A stretch of 21,369 nt of DNA from JBBSEZ01 sp038239195 (GTDB taxonomy: Bacteria > Planctomycetota > Planctomycetia > Gemmatales > Gemmataceae). Made by a program: the position numbers and the translations under genes. A model generated the notes under the pieces. The model searched no databases. It worked only from the letters and a program-made list of their open reading frames with translations, and had not been told where the DNA came from. The stretch lies in assembly GCA_038239195.1 (NCBI GenBank), contig JBBSEZ010000137.1:1-21369 (forward strand). The letters are read 5' to 3'. Below are positions 7,977 to 15,268 of the stretch, piece by piece (position 1 is the stretch's first letter; every line of letters begins with the position of its first letter).

Positions 7977-8588
7977 ATGGCCTTCCGAGACTTTTCGTTT
8001 CCCCAGGTGCAAGCCGACCTCGGCCTCCGCGTTGAGGACGGGGACTTGTTCTCCGCCGCCCCCCCGTTTCCCGTCCGCGAGGAGATCGCGGCGTTCGTGC
8101 GCGACGGGGTGGCCCTGGCCCTGGCCAACAGCACCGAGAAGGCGAAATCGGAGTTCATCATCGCCCCCGTCCTGCTGGAGCTGCGACGTTCTCTGGGGGG
8201 CAAGTTTTCGCTGTTCTCGGGGCTGGAGTGGGACGTGGATGCGAGCCGCGGGCTCAACGGATACTGCGATTACATCATCAGCAGGGGGCCGAGCCAGCAC
8301 ATCCTGACTGCCCCTTACGTGGCCATCGTCGAAGCCAAGAACGACCTGATTCGCACGGGGCTCGGCCAGTGCATCGCCGCGATGTACGCCGCACGGCTGA
8401 GCAACGAGCAAGCAAACGTTCCGATCCGATCGGTGTTCGGGGTCATCAGCACGGGGGCGGCATGGAAGTTTTTGCGAATGCAGGGCGACGTCGTCCAAAT
8501 CGACATTCCCGAGTATTTCATCGACAACCTCCCCAAGCTCATGGGGGCCCTGAAACAGATCGTGGAGAGCGAGCCGCCCGGAACGTGA
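7977..8588 (+). CDS. PD-(D/E)XK nuclease-like protein
   Basis: This 203-residue cytoplasmic protein has the residue pattern of the PD-(D/E)XK nuclease fold: an early glutamate E59 (KSEFIIAPVLLEL), then D98 in GYCDYI, then the E119-A-K121 motif in VAIVEAKNDL, then a conserved-looking Q131 in GLGQCIAAMYAAR. The spacing fits the core beta-strands of restriction-like nucleases, and metal-dependent DNA or RNA cleavage is plausible. Many members of this superfamily are inactive or have unrelated roles, so activity is not established. It begins 61 bp after the PSD1-type gene and ends 28 bp before the DUF1501 gene, on the same strand, so it may be co-transcribed with both. No methyltransferase, toxin or antitoxin partner is visible nearby. 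The ATG at 7977 lacks a strong ribosome binding site. Fold call good; function unknown. Confidence 0.8.
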   Translation: MAFRDFSFPQVQADLGLRVEDGDLFSAAPPFPVREEIAAFVRDGVALALANSTEKAKSEFIIAPVLLELRRSLGGKFSLFSGLEWDVDASRGLNGYCDYIISRGPSQHILTAPYVAIVEAKNDLIRTGLGQCIAAMYAARLSNEQANVPIRSVFGVISTGAAWKFLRMQGDVVQIDIPEYFIDNLPKLMGALKQIVESEPPGT

Positions 8589-8616
8589 CCCTTCCCCCTT
8601 CAACGAGCCCTGGCCA

Positions 8617-10035
8617 ATGACCCCGACTCCCCTGACTCGCCGTCACTTCCTCGGCACCGCCGGCACCGGCCTGGGCGGCATCGCGCTGCTCTCGCTGTTG
8701 CTCGAAGACGCCGCGCGCGCCGATCCGCTCGCCCCTCGCAAGCCGCACTTCGCCCCCAAGGCCAAGCGCGTTATCTACCTCGGCCAGATCGGCGCCCCCT
8801 CGCAGTTCGACCTCTGGGACCACAAGCCCGAGCTCGTCAAGCGCGACGGCCAGCCGGTGCCGGGCTCGCTGGTGCGCGGGCAGGAGTTCGTCTTCATCGG
8901 CAACGGCAAGACGCAGTTCCTGGCCTCGCCCTGGAAGTGGTCGCGCCACGGCCGCAACGGCACCTGGCTGACCGACCGCCTCCCCCATCACCGCGAGATC
9001 GTGGACGACGTGGCCTTCATCCACACGATGCAGACCAACGAGATGAACCACGTCCCCGCCCAGATGTTCCTGCAAACCGGCTCGCCGCGCATGGGCCGGC
9101 CGGCGATGGGGGCGTGGGTGGCCTACGGCCTGGGCACCGACAATCAGAACCTTCCGGGCTACGTCGTGCTCGCCTCGGGCAAGGCGGGGCGCTGCGGCTC
9201 GGCGTGCTGGAGCAGCGGGTTCTTGCCGACGCACTACCAGGGCGTGCAACTGCGCTCCGTCGGCGAGCCGGTGCTCTACCTCGCCAACCCGCCCGGCATC
9301 GACCGCGACCTGCGTCGCGATTCGCTCGACACGCTCCAGGCGCTCAACAAGCGCGCGCTGGTGCGCACCGGCGACCCGGAGATCGCCACGCGCATCAACG
9401 CCTTCGAGCTGGCCTTCCGCATGCAGACCAGCGTGCCGAGGCTCATGGACGTCTCGAAAGAGCCAAAGCGCATCCTCGATCTCTACGGGGCCGAGGCCGG
9501 CAAATCGACGTTCGCCAACAACTGCCTGCTCGCCCGCCGCCTCGTCGAGAGCGGGGTGCGCTTCGTGCAACTCGTTCACGGCGGCTGGGACCACCACGGC
9601 GGGGCCGGCGACCAGAACCTGCTCACCAACCTGCCCCAGCGCGCCCGCGAGGTCGATCGAGGGGCTGCGGCGCTCATCAAGGACTTGAAAGATCGCGACC
9701 TGCTCAAAGACACGCTCGTGGTCTTTGGTGGGGAGTTTGGGCGCACGCCCATGCTCCAGGGGGAGCGCTCGCGCACGGTCCTCGGGCGCGACCACCTGCG
9801 GACGGCGTTCACGATCTGGCTGGCGGGCGGCGGCGTGAAGGCCGGGCTGCACCTGGGCGAGACCGACGATTTCGGCATGAAGCCGGTGCGCGACCCCGTC
9901 CACGTCCACGACCTCCAGGCGACCATCTTGCACCTGCTCGGCCTCGACCACACGAAACTTACCTACAAGTTCCAGGGCCGGCAGTTCCGCCTGACCGACG
10001 TCCACGGGAACGTGGTGCGAAAACTACTGGCGTGA
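8617..10035 (+). CDS. DUF1501 family protein, Tat-exported
   Basis: This 472-residue DUF1501 protein is related to the alkaline phosphatase/sulfatase fold. The N-terminus carries a twin-arginine signal (TRRHFLGTAG, residues 7-16) followed by a hydrophobic stretch to about residue 34, pointing to export of a folded, possibly metal-loaded protein. Family-like segments include MQTNEMNHVPAQMFLQTGS (138-156), HGGWDHHGG (321-329), VVFGGEFGRTP (368-378) and GRDH (390-393). The His/Asp-rich motifs are candidate metal ligands. In planctomycetes DUF1501 genes normally follow DUF1549/DUF1553 cytochrome genes and are thought to act with them; here that partner is at 4724-7915. The reaction catalysed is not known. 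The ATG at 8617 follows the nuclease-like gene by 28 bp and has only a weak ribosome binding site. A hairpin with a short T-run follows its stop. Confidence 0.92.
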   Translation: MTPTPLTRRHFLGTAGTGLGGIALLSLLLEDAARADPLAPRKPHFAPKAKRVIYLGQIGAPSQFDLWDHKPELVKRDGQPVPGSLVRGQEFVFIGNGKTQFLASPWKWSRHGRNGTWLTDRLPHHREIVDDVAFIHTMQTNEMNHVPAQMFLQTGSPRMGRPAMGAWVAYGLGTDNQNLPGYVVLASGKAGRCGSACWSSGFLPTHYQGVQLRSVGEPVLYLANPPGIDRDLRRDSLDTLQALNKRALVRTGDPEIATRINAFELAFRMQTSVPRLMDVSKEPKRILDLYGAEAGKSTFANNCLLARRLVESGVRFVQLVHGGWDHHGGAGDQNLLTNLPQRAREVDRGAAALIKDLKDRDLLKDTLVVFGGEFGRTPMLQGERSRTVLGRDHLRTAFTIWLAGGGVKAGLHLGETDDFGMKPVRDPVHVHDLQATILHLLGLDHTKLTYKFQGRQFRLTDVHGNVVRKLLA

Positions 10036-10065
10036 GCGCGCGAAACGACAGGCAAGAGGGGGCGC

Positions 10066-10815
10066 TCAACTCTCGGGGCCCGGCAGTTGCGGCCGGGCTT
10101 TCTGCGCCCGCAACGAAAGGGCCGACAGCTCCGCCACCGGCCCTTCATCGGCATACTCGCCCAGGAGCTCTTGCGCGACCTCGGCGACGTGTTCCCAGTC
10201 GCCCTCGGCGAGGACCTCGTTGGCGAGCTCGAAAAAGGCCTCGCCCGCTTCCGGGGTGCGCTCCTCGCAGTACTCGGCCCCCCGTTCGTAGAGCTCGTCC
10301 TCCTCCTCGACCTCATCGACGTCGTAGCCTGCCTTGCGCAGGAAACCGCGCAGGTAGGTGAGGTAGCCGCGCGACTGCTTGCCCGGCGTGCTCCACGTCT
10401 CGATCGAGTTGAGGATGGTGCGCAGCACCCCGATGAGGTTGTCGCCGCCCGGGTGCGGGTGTGCCTCGAAGTAGTGGTGCCAGGTGTGGCGGACGCCCCA
10501 GATCACCAGTTCCTCTTCCTGGCCAGCCACGTGCTCCCCCTGGCAGGAGTGCTCGAAAGGTGGCAGCCCCTCCCCGCGCATCTGCATGACCATCTTCTCG
10601 AGCCCGCCGCGCACGTGGTGGTCGGTGAGCTCCCCGTCGGAAATCTGGAAGGCCGCGTAGATGCCGGTCTCGGTGGCCAGGTGTACCGGGATCAGTTCGT
10701 CCGTCTTGTATTTGTTGCCGTCGTAGGCCAGGGACGCCTTCATCGGCTCCTTCTGGGCGCGCCGGACCAGCTTAGCCTTACGCTTCTGGTCGCGACTCAA
10801 TCGTTTCTTCGGCAT
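10066..10815 (-). CDS. Conserved-looking protein of unknown function
   Basis: I do not recognise this 249-residue protein. The first 25 residues are strongly basic (MPKKRLSRDQKRKAKLVRRA), which could contact nucleic acid or the ribosome. The centre contains a Trp/His-rich patch (VIWGVRHTWHHYFEAHPHPGG, about 104-124), and the C-terminal third (from about 165) is very acidic and helical. There is no signal peptide or membrane segment, so it is probably cytoplasmic. The protein on the opposite strand (10087-10848) is Leu/Val-rich and arginine-rich in the way of antisense shadows, so I consider the minus-strand frame to be the real one. It converges with the DUF1501 gene, 30 bp between stops, and diverges from the next cytochrome-type gene. 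It carries no visible link to either. Confidence 0.8.
   Translation of the reverse strand: MPKKRLSRDQKRKAKLVRRAQKEPMKASLAYDGNKYKTDELIPVHLATETGIYAAFQISDGELTDHHVRGGLEKMVMQMRGEGLPPFEHSCQGEHVAGQEEELVIWGVRHTWHHYFEAHPHPGGDNLIGVLRTILNSIETWSTPGKQSRGYLTYLRGFLRKAGYDVDEVEEEDELYERGAEYCEERTPEAGEAFFELANEVLAEGDWEHVAEVAQELLGEYADEGPVAELSALSLRAQKARPQLPGPES
10078..10103 (+). terminator. Candidate terminator of the DUF1501 gene
   Basis: GCCCGGC (10078-10084) and GCCGGGC (10092-10098) form a 7-bp stem with a 7-nt loop, followed on the plus strand by TTTCT. It starts 43 bp after the DUF1501 stop and lies inside the last codons of the convergent gene. The T-run is short, so termination may be weak. Confidence 0.4.
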
Positions 10816-10937
10816 GACTCACCCGGGGACCGTTGGAGAAAGGGTTGATCCCTCAATGGTACTCGCCCGGGGAGGGGGTTGACCAGGGCCGAAAAACTCT
10901 TCCCCGATTTCCCTCGCATCGCACCGCCCTGCGCCTC

Positions 10938-10943
10938 TATAAT
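10938..10943 (+). promoter_or_regulatory. Candidate -10 box (TATAAT) upstream of the Ig/DUF1549 gene
   Basis: A perfect TATAAT consensus occurs in the 222-bp divergent intergenic region 10816-11037, about 95 bp before the ATG at 11038. No good -35 box is found 16-18 bp upstream, so support is limited to the one hexamer, which is striking in such GC-rich DNA. Confidence 0.35.
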
Positions 10944-10966
10944 GCTTTTCATATCTGCCCTACCGC

Positions 10967-11008
10967 CTTCCCGCGCTGCCTGCCTGCCTTCCCGCACTGC
11001 CTGCCTGC
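10967..11008. repeat. Two-copy 21-bp tandem repeat in a leader region
   Basis: CTTCCCGCGCTGCCTGCCTGC (10967-10987, 21 bp; first 20 shown by the pattern CTTCCCGC then GCTGCCTGCCTGC) is followed directly by a copy with a single G-to-A change (10988-11008). It lies between the TATAAT box and the start codon of the next gene, so it would be in that gene's 5' leader. Function unknown; replication slippage is the simplest origin. Confidence 0.7.
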
Positions 11009-11026
11009 CCATCCATGGGCGAAACC

Positions 11027-11033
11027 AGGGGAG
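11027..11033 (+). promoter_or_regulatory. Shine-Dalgarno deciding the start at 11038
   Basis: AGGGGAG lies four bases before the ATG at 11038. Together with the signal peptide that begins there, it selects this start over the upstream in-frame codon at 10879, which would add 53 residues of low-complexity leader including the 21-bp repeats. Confidence 0.65.
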
Positions 11034-11037
11034 CCCC

Positions 11038-13515
11038 ATGAGACTGCGACCCGCCGTTCTGCTCCTCCTGGGCGCCCTCTGCCAATCCGCGCCCACGGCG
11101 CACGCCGCCGCGCCCCGCAGCGCTTCCCTCGTTGCGCTCCAGGTCGAGCCCGCCGAGATCGTCCTGCGCCACGGCGGCGACCGGCAGCGCCTGCTCGTCA
11201 CCGCGACCTTCCCCGACGGCACCGTCCGCGACCTCACGCGCTCCGCGCGCTACCAGCCCGTGACCCCGGCCCTTCTCGCCGTCTCCTCCGATGGCGTCGT
11301 GCGCCCCAAAGGTGCCGGCAAGACGACCGTGCAGGTGAGCGCCAGCGGGCAGACGGTCACGGTGAGCGTCACCGTGCGGAGCATGGGCGCCGAGCCGGTT
11401 AGCTTTGCCAACGACGTCATGCCGGTGCTGGCCCGCGCCGGCTGCAACAGTGGGGCCTGTCACGGCTCCGCTTCAGGCAAGAAAGGCTTCAAGGTTTCCC
11501 TCCGCGGCTACGACCCGGCCGCGGACTTCATCGTCTTGACGCGGGGCACCACCGGCCGGCGCCTCGACCTCCTCTCCCCTGCCCGCAGCCTCCTCGTCCT
11601 CAAGCCAACCGCCCAGTCGCCCCACGAGGGCGGCAAGCGCTTCGACCGCGACAGCCGCTACGCCCGCCTCCTGACGCGCTGGATCGCGGAGGGGGCGCGC
11701 TCGGACCTGGCGACCGCGCCGAAGCTCGTCGGCCTCGAGGTGTCGCCTTCCTTCCGCACCTTTTCCCAGTCCGGCCTCGAGCAGCAACTCGTCGTGCGGG
11801 CCCGCTTCGGCGACGGCAGCGTGCGCGACGTGACCGCCGACGCCCGCTACACCAGCAACAACGAGAGCGCCGCCCTCCCCGGCGACGACGGGTTGGTTCG
11901 CCTCCCCGCGCGGGGCGAGGCGGCGGTCATGGTCCGCTATGGCCATCTCATCGCCGTCAGCAACCTCGTCGTGTTGCGCCACGATCCGAGCTTTCGCTGG
12001 CCCAACCTGAGCGAGAACAACTACGTCGATCGCCACGTCTTTGCCAAGTTGCGCCGCACCCAGGTCCTGCCCTCCGACCTCACCACCGACGAGGAGTTTC
12101 TGCGCCGCGTTTGCTACGACGTGCTCGGCGTCCCGCCCACCCCGACCGAGGTTCGCGCCTTCCTGGCCGACAAGCGAACCGACAAGCGAAGCCGCAAGAT
12201 CGACGAGCTCCTGGAGCGCCCAGAGCATGCGGAGTTCTGGGCCAACAAGTGGGGCGACCTGTTGAAGCTCCGCTTCGACCTCACCGGCGACAAGGGCACC
12301 TGGAGCACCTACCGCTGGCTGCGCGACTCGATTGCCGCCAACAAGCCGTTCGACAAGTTCGTGCGCGAGGTCCTCACCGCCGACGGCAGCACCAGCAAGA
12401 ACGCCCCCGCCAACTTCTACCGCGTCTTCGCCACGCCCGACGACGCCGCCGAGGCGACCTCGCAGATATTCCTCGGCATTCGGCTCCTGTGCGCCCGCTG
12501 TCACGACCACCCCTTCGAGAAATGGGTGCAAAAGGACTACTACGGGCTCACCGCCTTCTTCACGCAGGTGGCCCGCAAGCCGGGGGCCCGGCCCGGCGAC
12601 CTCGTCGTCTCGCGTATCCAAAGCCCTGCCCAGTCCCGCCACCCAATCACTGGCGAGTTGCTGCTGCCGAAGTTCCTCGACGGCGCATCGGTCGCGGTCA
12701 CGGCGGAGGAGGATGGGCGGCAGGTGCTGGCGGACTGGCTGACGCGCAAGGACAACCCGTTCCTGGCGAAGGCGACGGTCAATCGCCTCTGGGGGCAGCT
12801 CTTCGGGCGCGGCATCATCGACCCGGTCGATGACCTCCGCTCCAGCAACCCGGCGACCAACCCGGAGCTGCTCGACGCCCTGGCAAAGGACTTCGTGGCT
12901 CGGGGCTTCGACGTGCGCCACGTCTTGCGCACCATGCTCAACTCGCGCACCTACCAGCTCTCGGCGCGCACCAACGCGTCGAACGCCGACGACCGCACGA
13001 ACTTCTCGCACGCGGCCCCGCGCCGGCTGACGGCCGAGCAGCTGCTCGACACCCTGAGTCAGATCACGGGCGTGCGCCAGGGCTTCGTGTCGCGCTTCGG
13101 TGCGGGCGCCGTGGCGCTGCCCGTCGGCGGAGTGCGGGCCGGCGCCCTGCCCGACAGGGCGCTGACGACGGAACTGCTCGACCTGTTCGGCCGGCCCCGC
13201 GGCGAGTCGAGTTGCACGTGCGAGCGCAGCGACGAGGCCAGCCTGACTCAGGCGCTGCACCTCATCAACGGCAAGACCATCGCCGCGCGCATCAACGACC
13301 CCAACGGGCGCGTCGCCCGCCTGGCAAAGACGCCGGGCCTCGCCGAGCCGGCGCTGGTCGAGGAGCTGTACCTGATGGTCCTGTGCCGGCTGCCCACGCC
13401 GGGAGAGCAGGCGCTGATGCGTCAGCACTTCGCGGCGGCCCGCGACCGAACCTCGGCCGCGCAAGACGTGCTCTGGGCCCTCCTGAACGCGAGGGCGTTT
13501 CTCTTCAATCACTAA
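11038..13515 (+). CDS. Ig-like (BIG2) / cytochrome / DUF1549 / DUF1553 exported protein
   Basis: This protein of 825 residues is the second DUF1549/DUF1553 protein in the window. Residues 1-24 form a signal peptide. Residues about 30-113 resemble a bacterial Ig-like (BIG2) domain, and a second such domain spans about 230-313. Between them is a heme-type motif with unusual spacing, C136-x4-C141-H142, followed by GSASGKKGFKVSLRGYDP, a pattern I know from this planctomycete family. DUF1549 occupies about 325-515 and includes CARCHDHPFEKW (485-496). DUF1553 follows from about residue 560 with DNPFLAKATVNRLWGQLFGR. The Ig-like domains suggest location at the cell surface or in the periplasm. It has no adjacent DUF1501 gene; instead a cytochrome–WD40 gene follows, across a large palindrome. 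The exact chemistry is unknown. Start chosen for its AGGGGAG ribosome binding site and signal peptide. Confidence 0.91.
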   Translation: MRLRPAVLLLLGALCQSAPTAHAAAPRSASLVALQVEPAEIVLRHGGDRQRLLVTATFPDGTVRDLTRSARYQPVTPALLAVSSDGVVRPKGAGKTTVQVSASGQTVTVSVTVRSMGAEPVSFANDVMPVLARAGCNSGACHGSASGKKGFKVSLRGYDPAADFIVLTRGTTGRRLDLLSPARSLLVLKPTAQSPHEGGKRFDRDSRYARLLTRWIAEGARSDLATAPKLVGLEVSPSFRTFSQSGLEQQLVVRARFGDGSVRDVTADARYTSNNESAALPGDDGLVRLPARGEAAVMVRYGHLIAVSNLVVLRHDPSFRWPNLSENNYVDRHVFAKLRRTQVLPSDLTTDEEFLRRVCYDVLGVPPTPTEVRAFLADKRTDKRSRKIDELLERPEHAEFWANKWGDLLKLRFDLTGDKGTWSTYRWLRDSIAANKPFDKFVREVLTADGSTSKNAPANFYRVFATPDDAAEATSQIFLGIRLLCARCHDHPFEKWVQKDYYGLTAFFTQVARKPGARPGDLVVSRIQSPAQSRHPITGELLLPKFLDGASVAVTAEEDGRQVLADWLTRKDNPFLAKATVNRLWGQLFGRGIIDPVDDLRSSNPATNPELLDALAKDFVARGFDVRHVLRTMLNSRTYQLSARTNASNADDRTNFSHAAPRRLTAEQLLDTLSQITGVRQGFVSRFGAGAVALPVGGVRAGALPDRALTTELLDLFGRPRGESSCTCERSDEASLTQALHLINGKTIAARINDPNGRVARLAKTPGLAEPALVEELYLMVLCRLPTPGEQALMRQHFAAARDRTSAAQDVLWALLNARAFLFNH

Positions 13516-13521
13516 TTAGTC

Positions 13522-13600
13522 CTTGGTCCTTAGTCCTTCGAGCTTGGCAAAGAGCTCCCAGGTGACGGTCTTTGCCAAGAGCCAAGCACTACGGACCAAG
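13522..13600. repeat. 79-nt imperfect palindrome between two cytochrome-type genes
   Basis: Two 32-nt arms (13522-13553 and 13569-13600) enclose a 15-nt loop. The outer 13 nt (CTTGGTCCTTAGT versus ACTACGGACCAAG) pair at 12 positions and the inner 11 nt (CTTGGCAAAGA versus TCTTTGCCAAG) pair perfectly. The 8-nt section between them pairs at about half its positions. It begins 7 bp after the stop of the upstream gene and ends 8 bp before the ribosome binding site of the next. It could be a terminator, an mRNA-stabilising stem, a translation-controlling hairpin or a miniature repetitive element. Its composition is more AT-rich than the flanking genes. Confidence 0.8.
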
Positions 13601-13618
13601 AACTCCCGGAGGGTGGGA

Positions 13619-15136
13619 ATGATGCGATCGCGCTACTGTTTTTGTGTCCTCTGCGCCGTTCTTGGGGCGGCGCTGGCCTTCTTGCTGGTGACGCTGGCGC
13701 CGCGGTCCTCGCAGGCCCAGCCGGCGAAAGGGCCGCCGGCCAAGGCGCCCGCGGCGAAGGGGCCGGTGAGCTTCATCGACGACGTCGCTCCCATTCTCAA
13801 GGAGTCGTGCTTCGGCTGTCACGGGGCCAAGTCGCCCAAGGGCAAGCTCGACATGACGCACTACGAGTCCCTGCGGCGCGGGGGCACCAAGGACGACCCC
13901 ATCGTGCCCGGCAAGCCGGAGGAGAGCTACCTAATCGACGTCCTGACTGCCACGGGCAAGCGCCGCATGCCGCCCGCCGACAGCGGCGATCCTCTGACCA
14001 AGGACAAGATCGAGATCGTGTCGCGCTGGATCAAGGAAGGCGCCAAGCTCGACCCGACCATCAAGAAAGAAGCCGACCTCCTCAAGGAGTTGCGCATCCG
14101 CTGGCGCCCGCCGCAGCCGCACGCCGTCTATCCCTACCCGGTGACGATCACGGCCATGACGTACACGCCCGACAACAAGCACCTCATCGTCGGCGGGCAC
14201 CACGAGCTCACGGTGTGGGAGCCCGATAGCGGGAAGCTCGTGAAGCGCGTGCGGACGCGCGCCCGCCGGGCGATGTCGATGCTTTTCCTCCCCGACGGCA
14301 AACTGGCGGTGGCAGGCGGTCGTCCCGGGGAGGAGGGCGACGTGCGCATTTACAACCTCCAGGCCGCCGGCCGCGTCGAGGGGGGCGTCGCGCTGCTCGA
14401 TGGCGTCGAGGACAAGAACGTCATGGTCAAGCACCTGCTCGACAGCGATGACGAGGTGCTGAGCCTGGCCCTCAGCGCCGACGGCAAGCAACTGGCGGCG
14501 GGGGGGTGCGACCGGATGGTGACCGTCTGGGACATAAGCGCGGGCATTGCGGCGGCGAAAATCGTCGCGTTGATCGAGAACCACGCCGACTGGGTGATGG
14601 GCATCGCCTTCTCGCCGGACGGCAAGCTCCTCTTCACGTGCAGCCGCGACAAGACGGCCAAGGTGTGGGACCTGATCGCCAAGGAGTCGGTGCTGACCTT
14701 CCCCGACCATCAGAACACCGTGTACGGCGTGGCGGTCCGGGCCGACGGCAAGGTCGGCTTCTCGGTCGGCGAGGACAATCAGATTCGCAGCTGGAACGTG
14801 ACCGGCCCCGCGGCCGGGAAGCAGGTCCGCGCCGCTGGCGCTGGCGCCAAGGGCGTGCAGAAGGTGGTGCGCGTGGCGAACAAACCGCTGCTGGCCACCT
14901 GCGCCGGCGATGGCTCGGTGCGCGTCTGGAACGCCGACACCCTCAACGCGATCCGCACGCTGACGGGGCACAAGGACTACGTCTACGCGGTCGCGGTCAG
15001 CCCCGACGGCAACCAGATCGCCTCGGGCGGCTTCGACGGCGAGGTGCGCGTGTCGAAAATGGCCGATGGCGTCCTCGTGAAAGCGTTCGGCGCCTCGCCG
15101 GGCTTGAAGCTCCCGGAGGAGCCCAAGAAGAAGTGA
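13619..15136 (+). CDS. Cytochrome c – WD40 repeat protein
   Basis: This 505-residue protein begins with a hydrophobic segment (about 9-30) acting as signal peptide or membrane anchor, followed by a short Pro/Ala/Lys linker. A planctomycete-type cytochrome c domain follows with heme motif CFGCH (64-68) and probable axial methionine in RRMPPADSG (M117). From about residue 175 to 490 there are seven WD40-type repeats, for example FSPDGKLLFTCSRDKTAKVWD and VSPDGNQIASGGFDGEVRV, enough for one seven-bladed beta-propeller, a protein-interaction platform. It should act outside the cytoplasm, perhaps docking the neighbouring DUF1549/DUF1553 protein. The ATG at 13619 has GGAGGG five bases upstream (13608-13613), which decides the start over a TTG at 13523 lying within the palindrome. 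The last repeat is less typical (ends VRVSKM instead of VxVWD). Confidence 0.91.
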   Translation: MMRSRYCFCVLCAVLGAALAFLLVTLAPRSSQAQPAKGPPAKAPAAKGPVSFIDDVAPILKESCFGCHGAKSPKGKLDMTHYESLRRGGTKDDPIVPGKPEESYLIDVLTATGKRRMPPADSGDPLTKDKIEIVSRWIKEGAKLDPTIKKEADLLKELRIRWRPPQPHAVYPYPVTITAMTYTPDNKHLIVGGHHELTVWEPDSGKLVKRVRTRARRAMSMLFLPDGKLAVAGGRPGEEGDVRIYNLQAAGRVEGGVALLDGVEDKNVMVKHLLDSDDEVLSLALSADGKQLAAGGCDRMVTVWDISAGIAAAKIVALIENHADWVMGIAFSPDGKLLFTCSRDKTAKVWDLIAKESVLTFPDHQNTVYGVAVRADGKVGFSVGEDNQIRSWNVTGPAAGKQVRAAGAGAKGVQKVVRVANKPLLATCAGDGSVRVWNADTLNAIRTLTGHKDYVYAVAVSPDGNQIASGGFDGEVRVSKMADGVLVKAFGASPGLKLPEEPKKK

Positions 15137-15145
15137 CAACTCGAG

Positions 15146-15174
15146 TTCGCCGCGGTTCGCAGGACCGCGGCGAA
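15146..15174. terminator. Strong hairpin after the cytochrome–WD40 gene
   Basis: TTCGCCGCGGT (15146-15156) and ACCGCGGCGAA (15164-15174) make a perfect 11-bp stem with a 7-nt loop, starting 10 bp after the stop codon. No T-run follows, so it may end transcription with help from Rho, or protect the mRNA 3' end. Confidence 0.55.
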
Positions 15175-15187
15175 ACGAGGAGGGCCC

Positions 15188-15218
15188 TTGACCGCTGTCG
15201 CTCGCGCCCCCATAGAAT
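15188..15218 (+). promoter_or_regulatory. Candidate sigma70-like promoter for the MEMO gene
   Basis: TTGACC (15188-15193) and TAGAAT (15213-15218) each match five of six consensus positions, with a 19-bp spacer that is slightly long. It lies after the hairpin at 15146-15174 and about 50 bp before the ATG at 15269, a sensible position for an independent promoter. Confidence 0.5.
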
Positions 15219-15268
15219 AGGACGGGGCCGATGGGGGGCCCGTCTCCGCGCCATGCCCGAGGGGCCTT

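Noticed and set aside
10087..10848. A 253-codon plus-strand frame opposite the 249-residue protein
   Set aside because: Its product is Leu/Val/Arg-rich in the manner of antisense frames, whereas the minus-strand product has a balanced, structured composition.
11473..13512. A 679-codon minus-strand frame opposite the Ig/DUF1549 gene
   Set aside because: Antisense shadow; Val/Gly/Arg-rich without domains, while the plus strand has clear family motifs.
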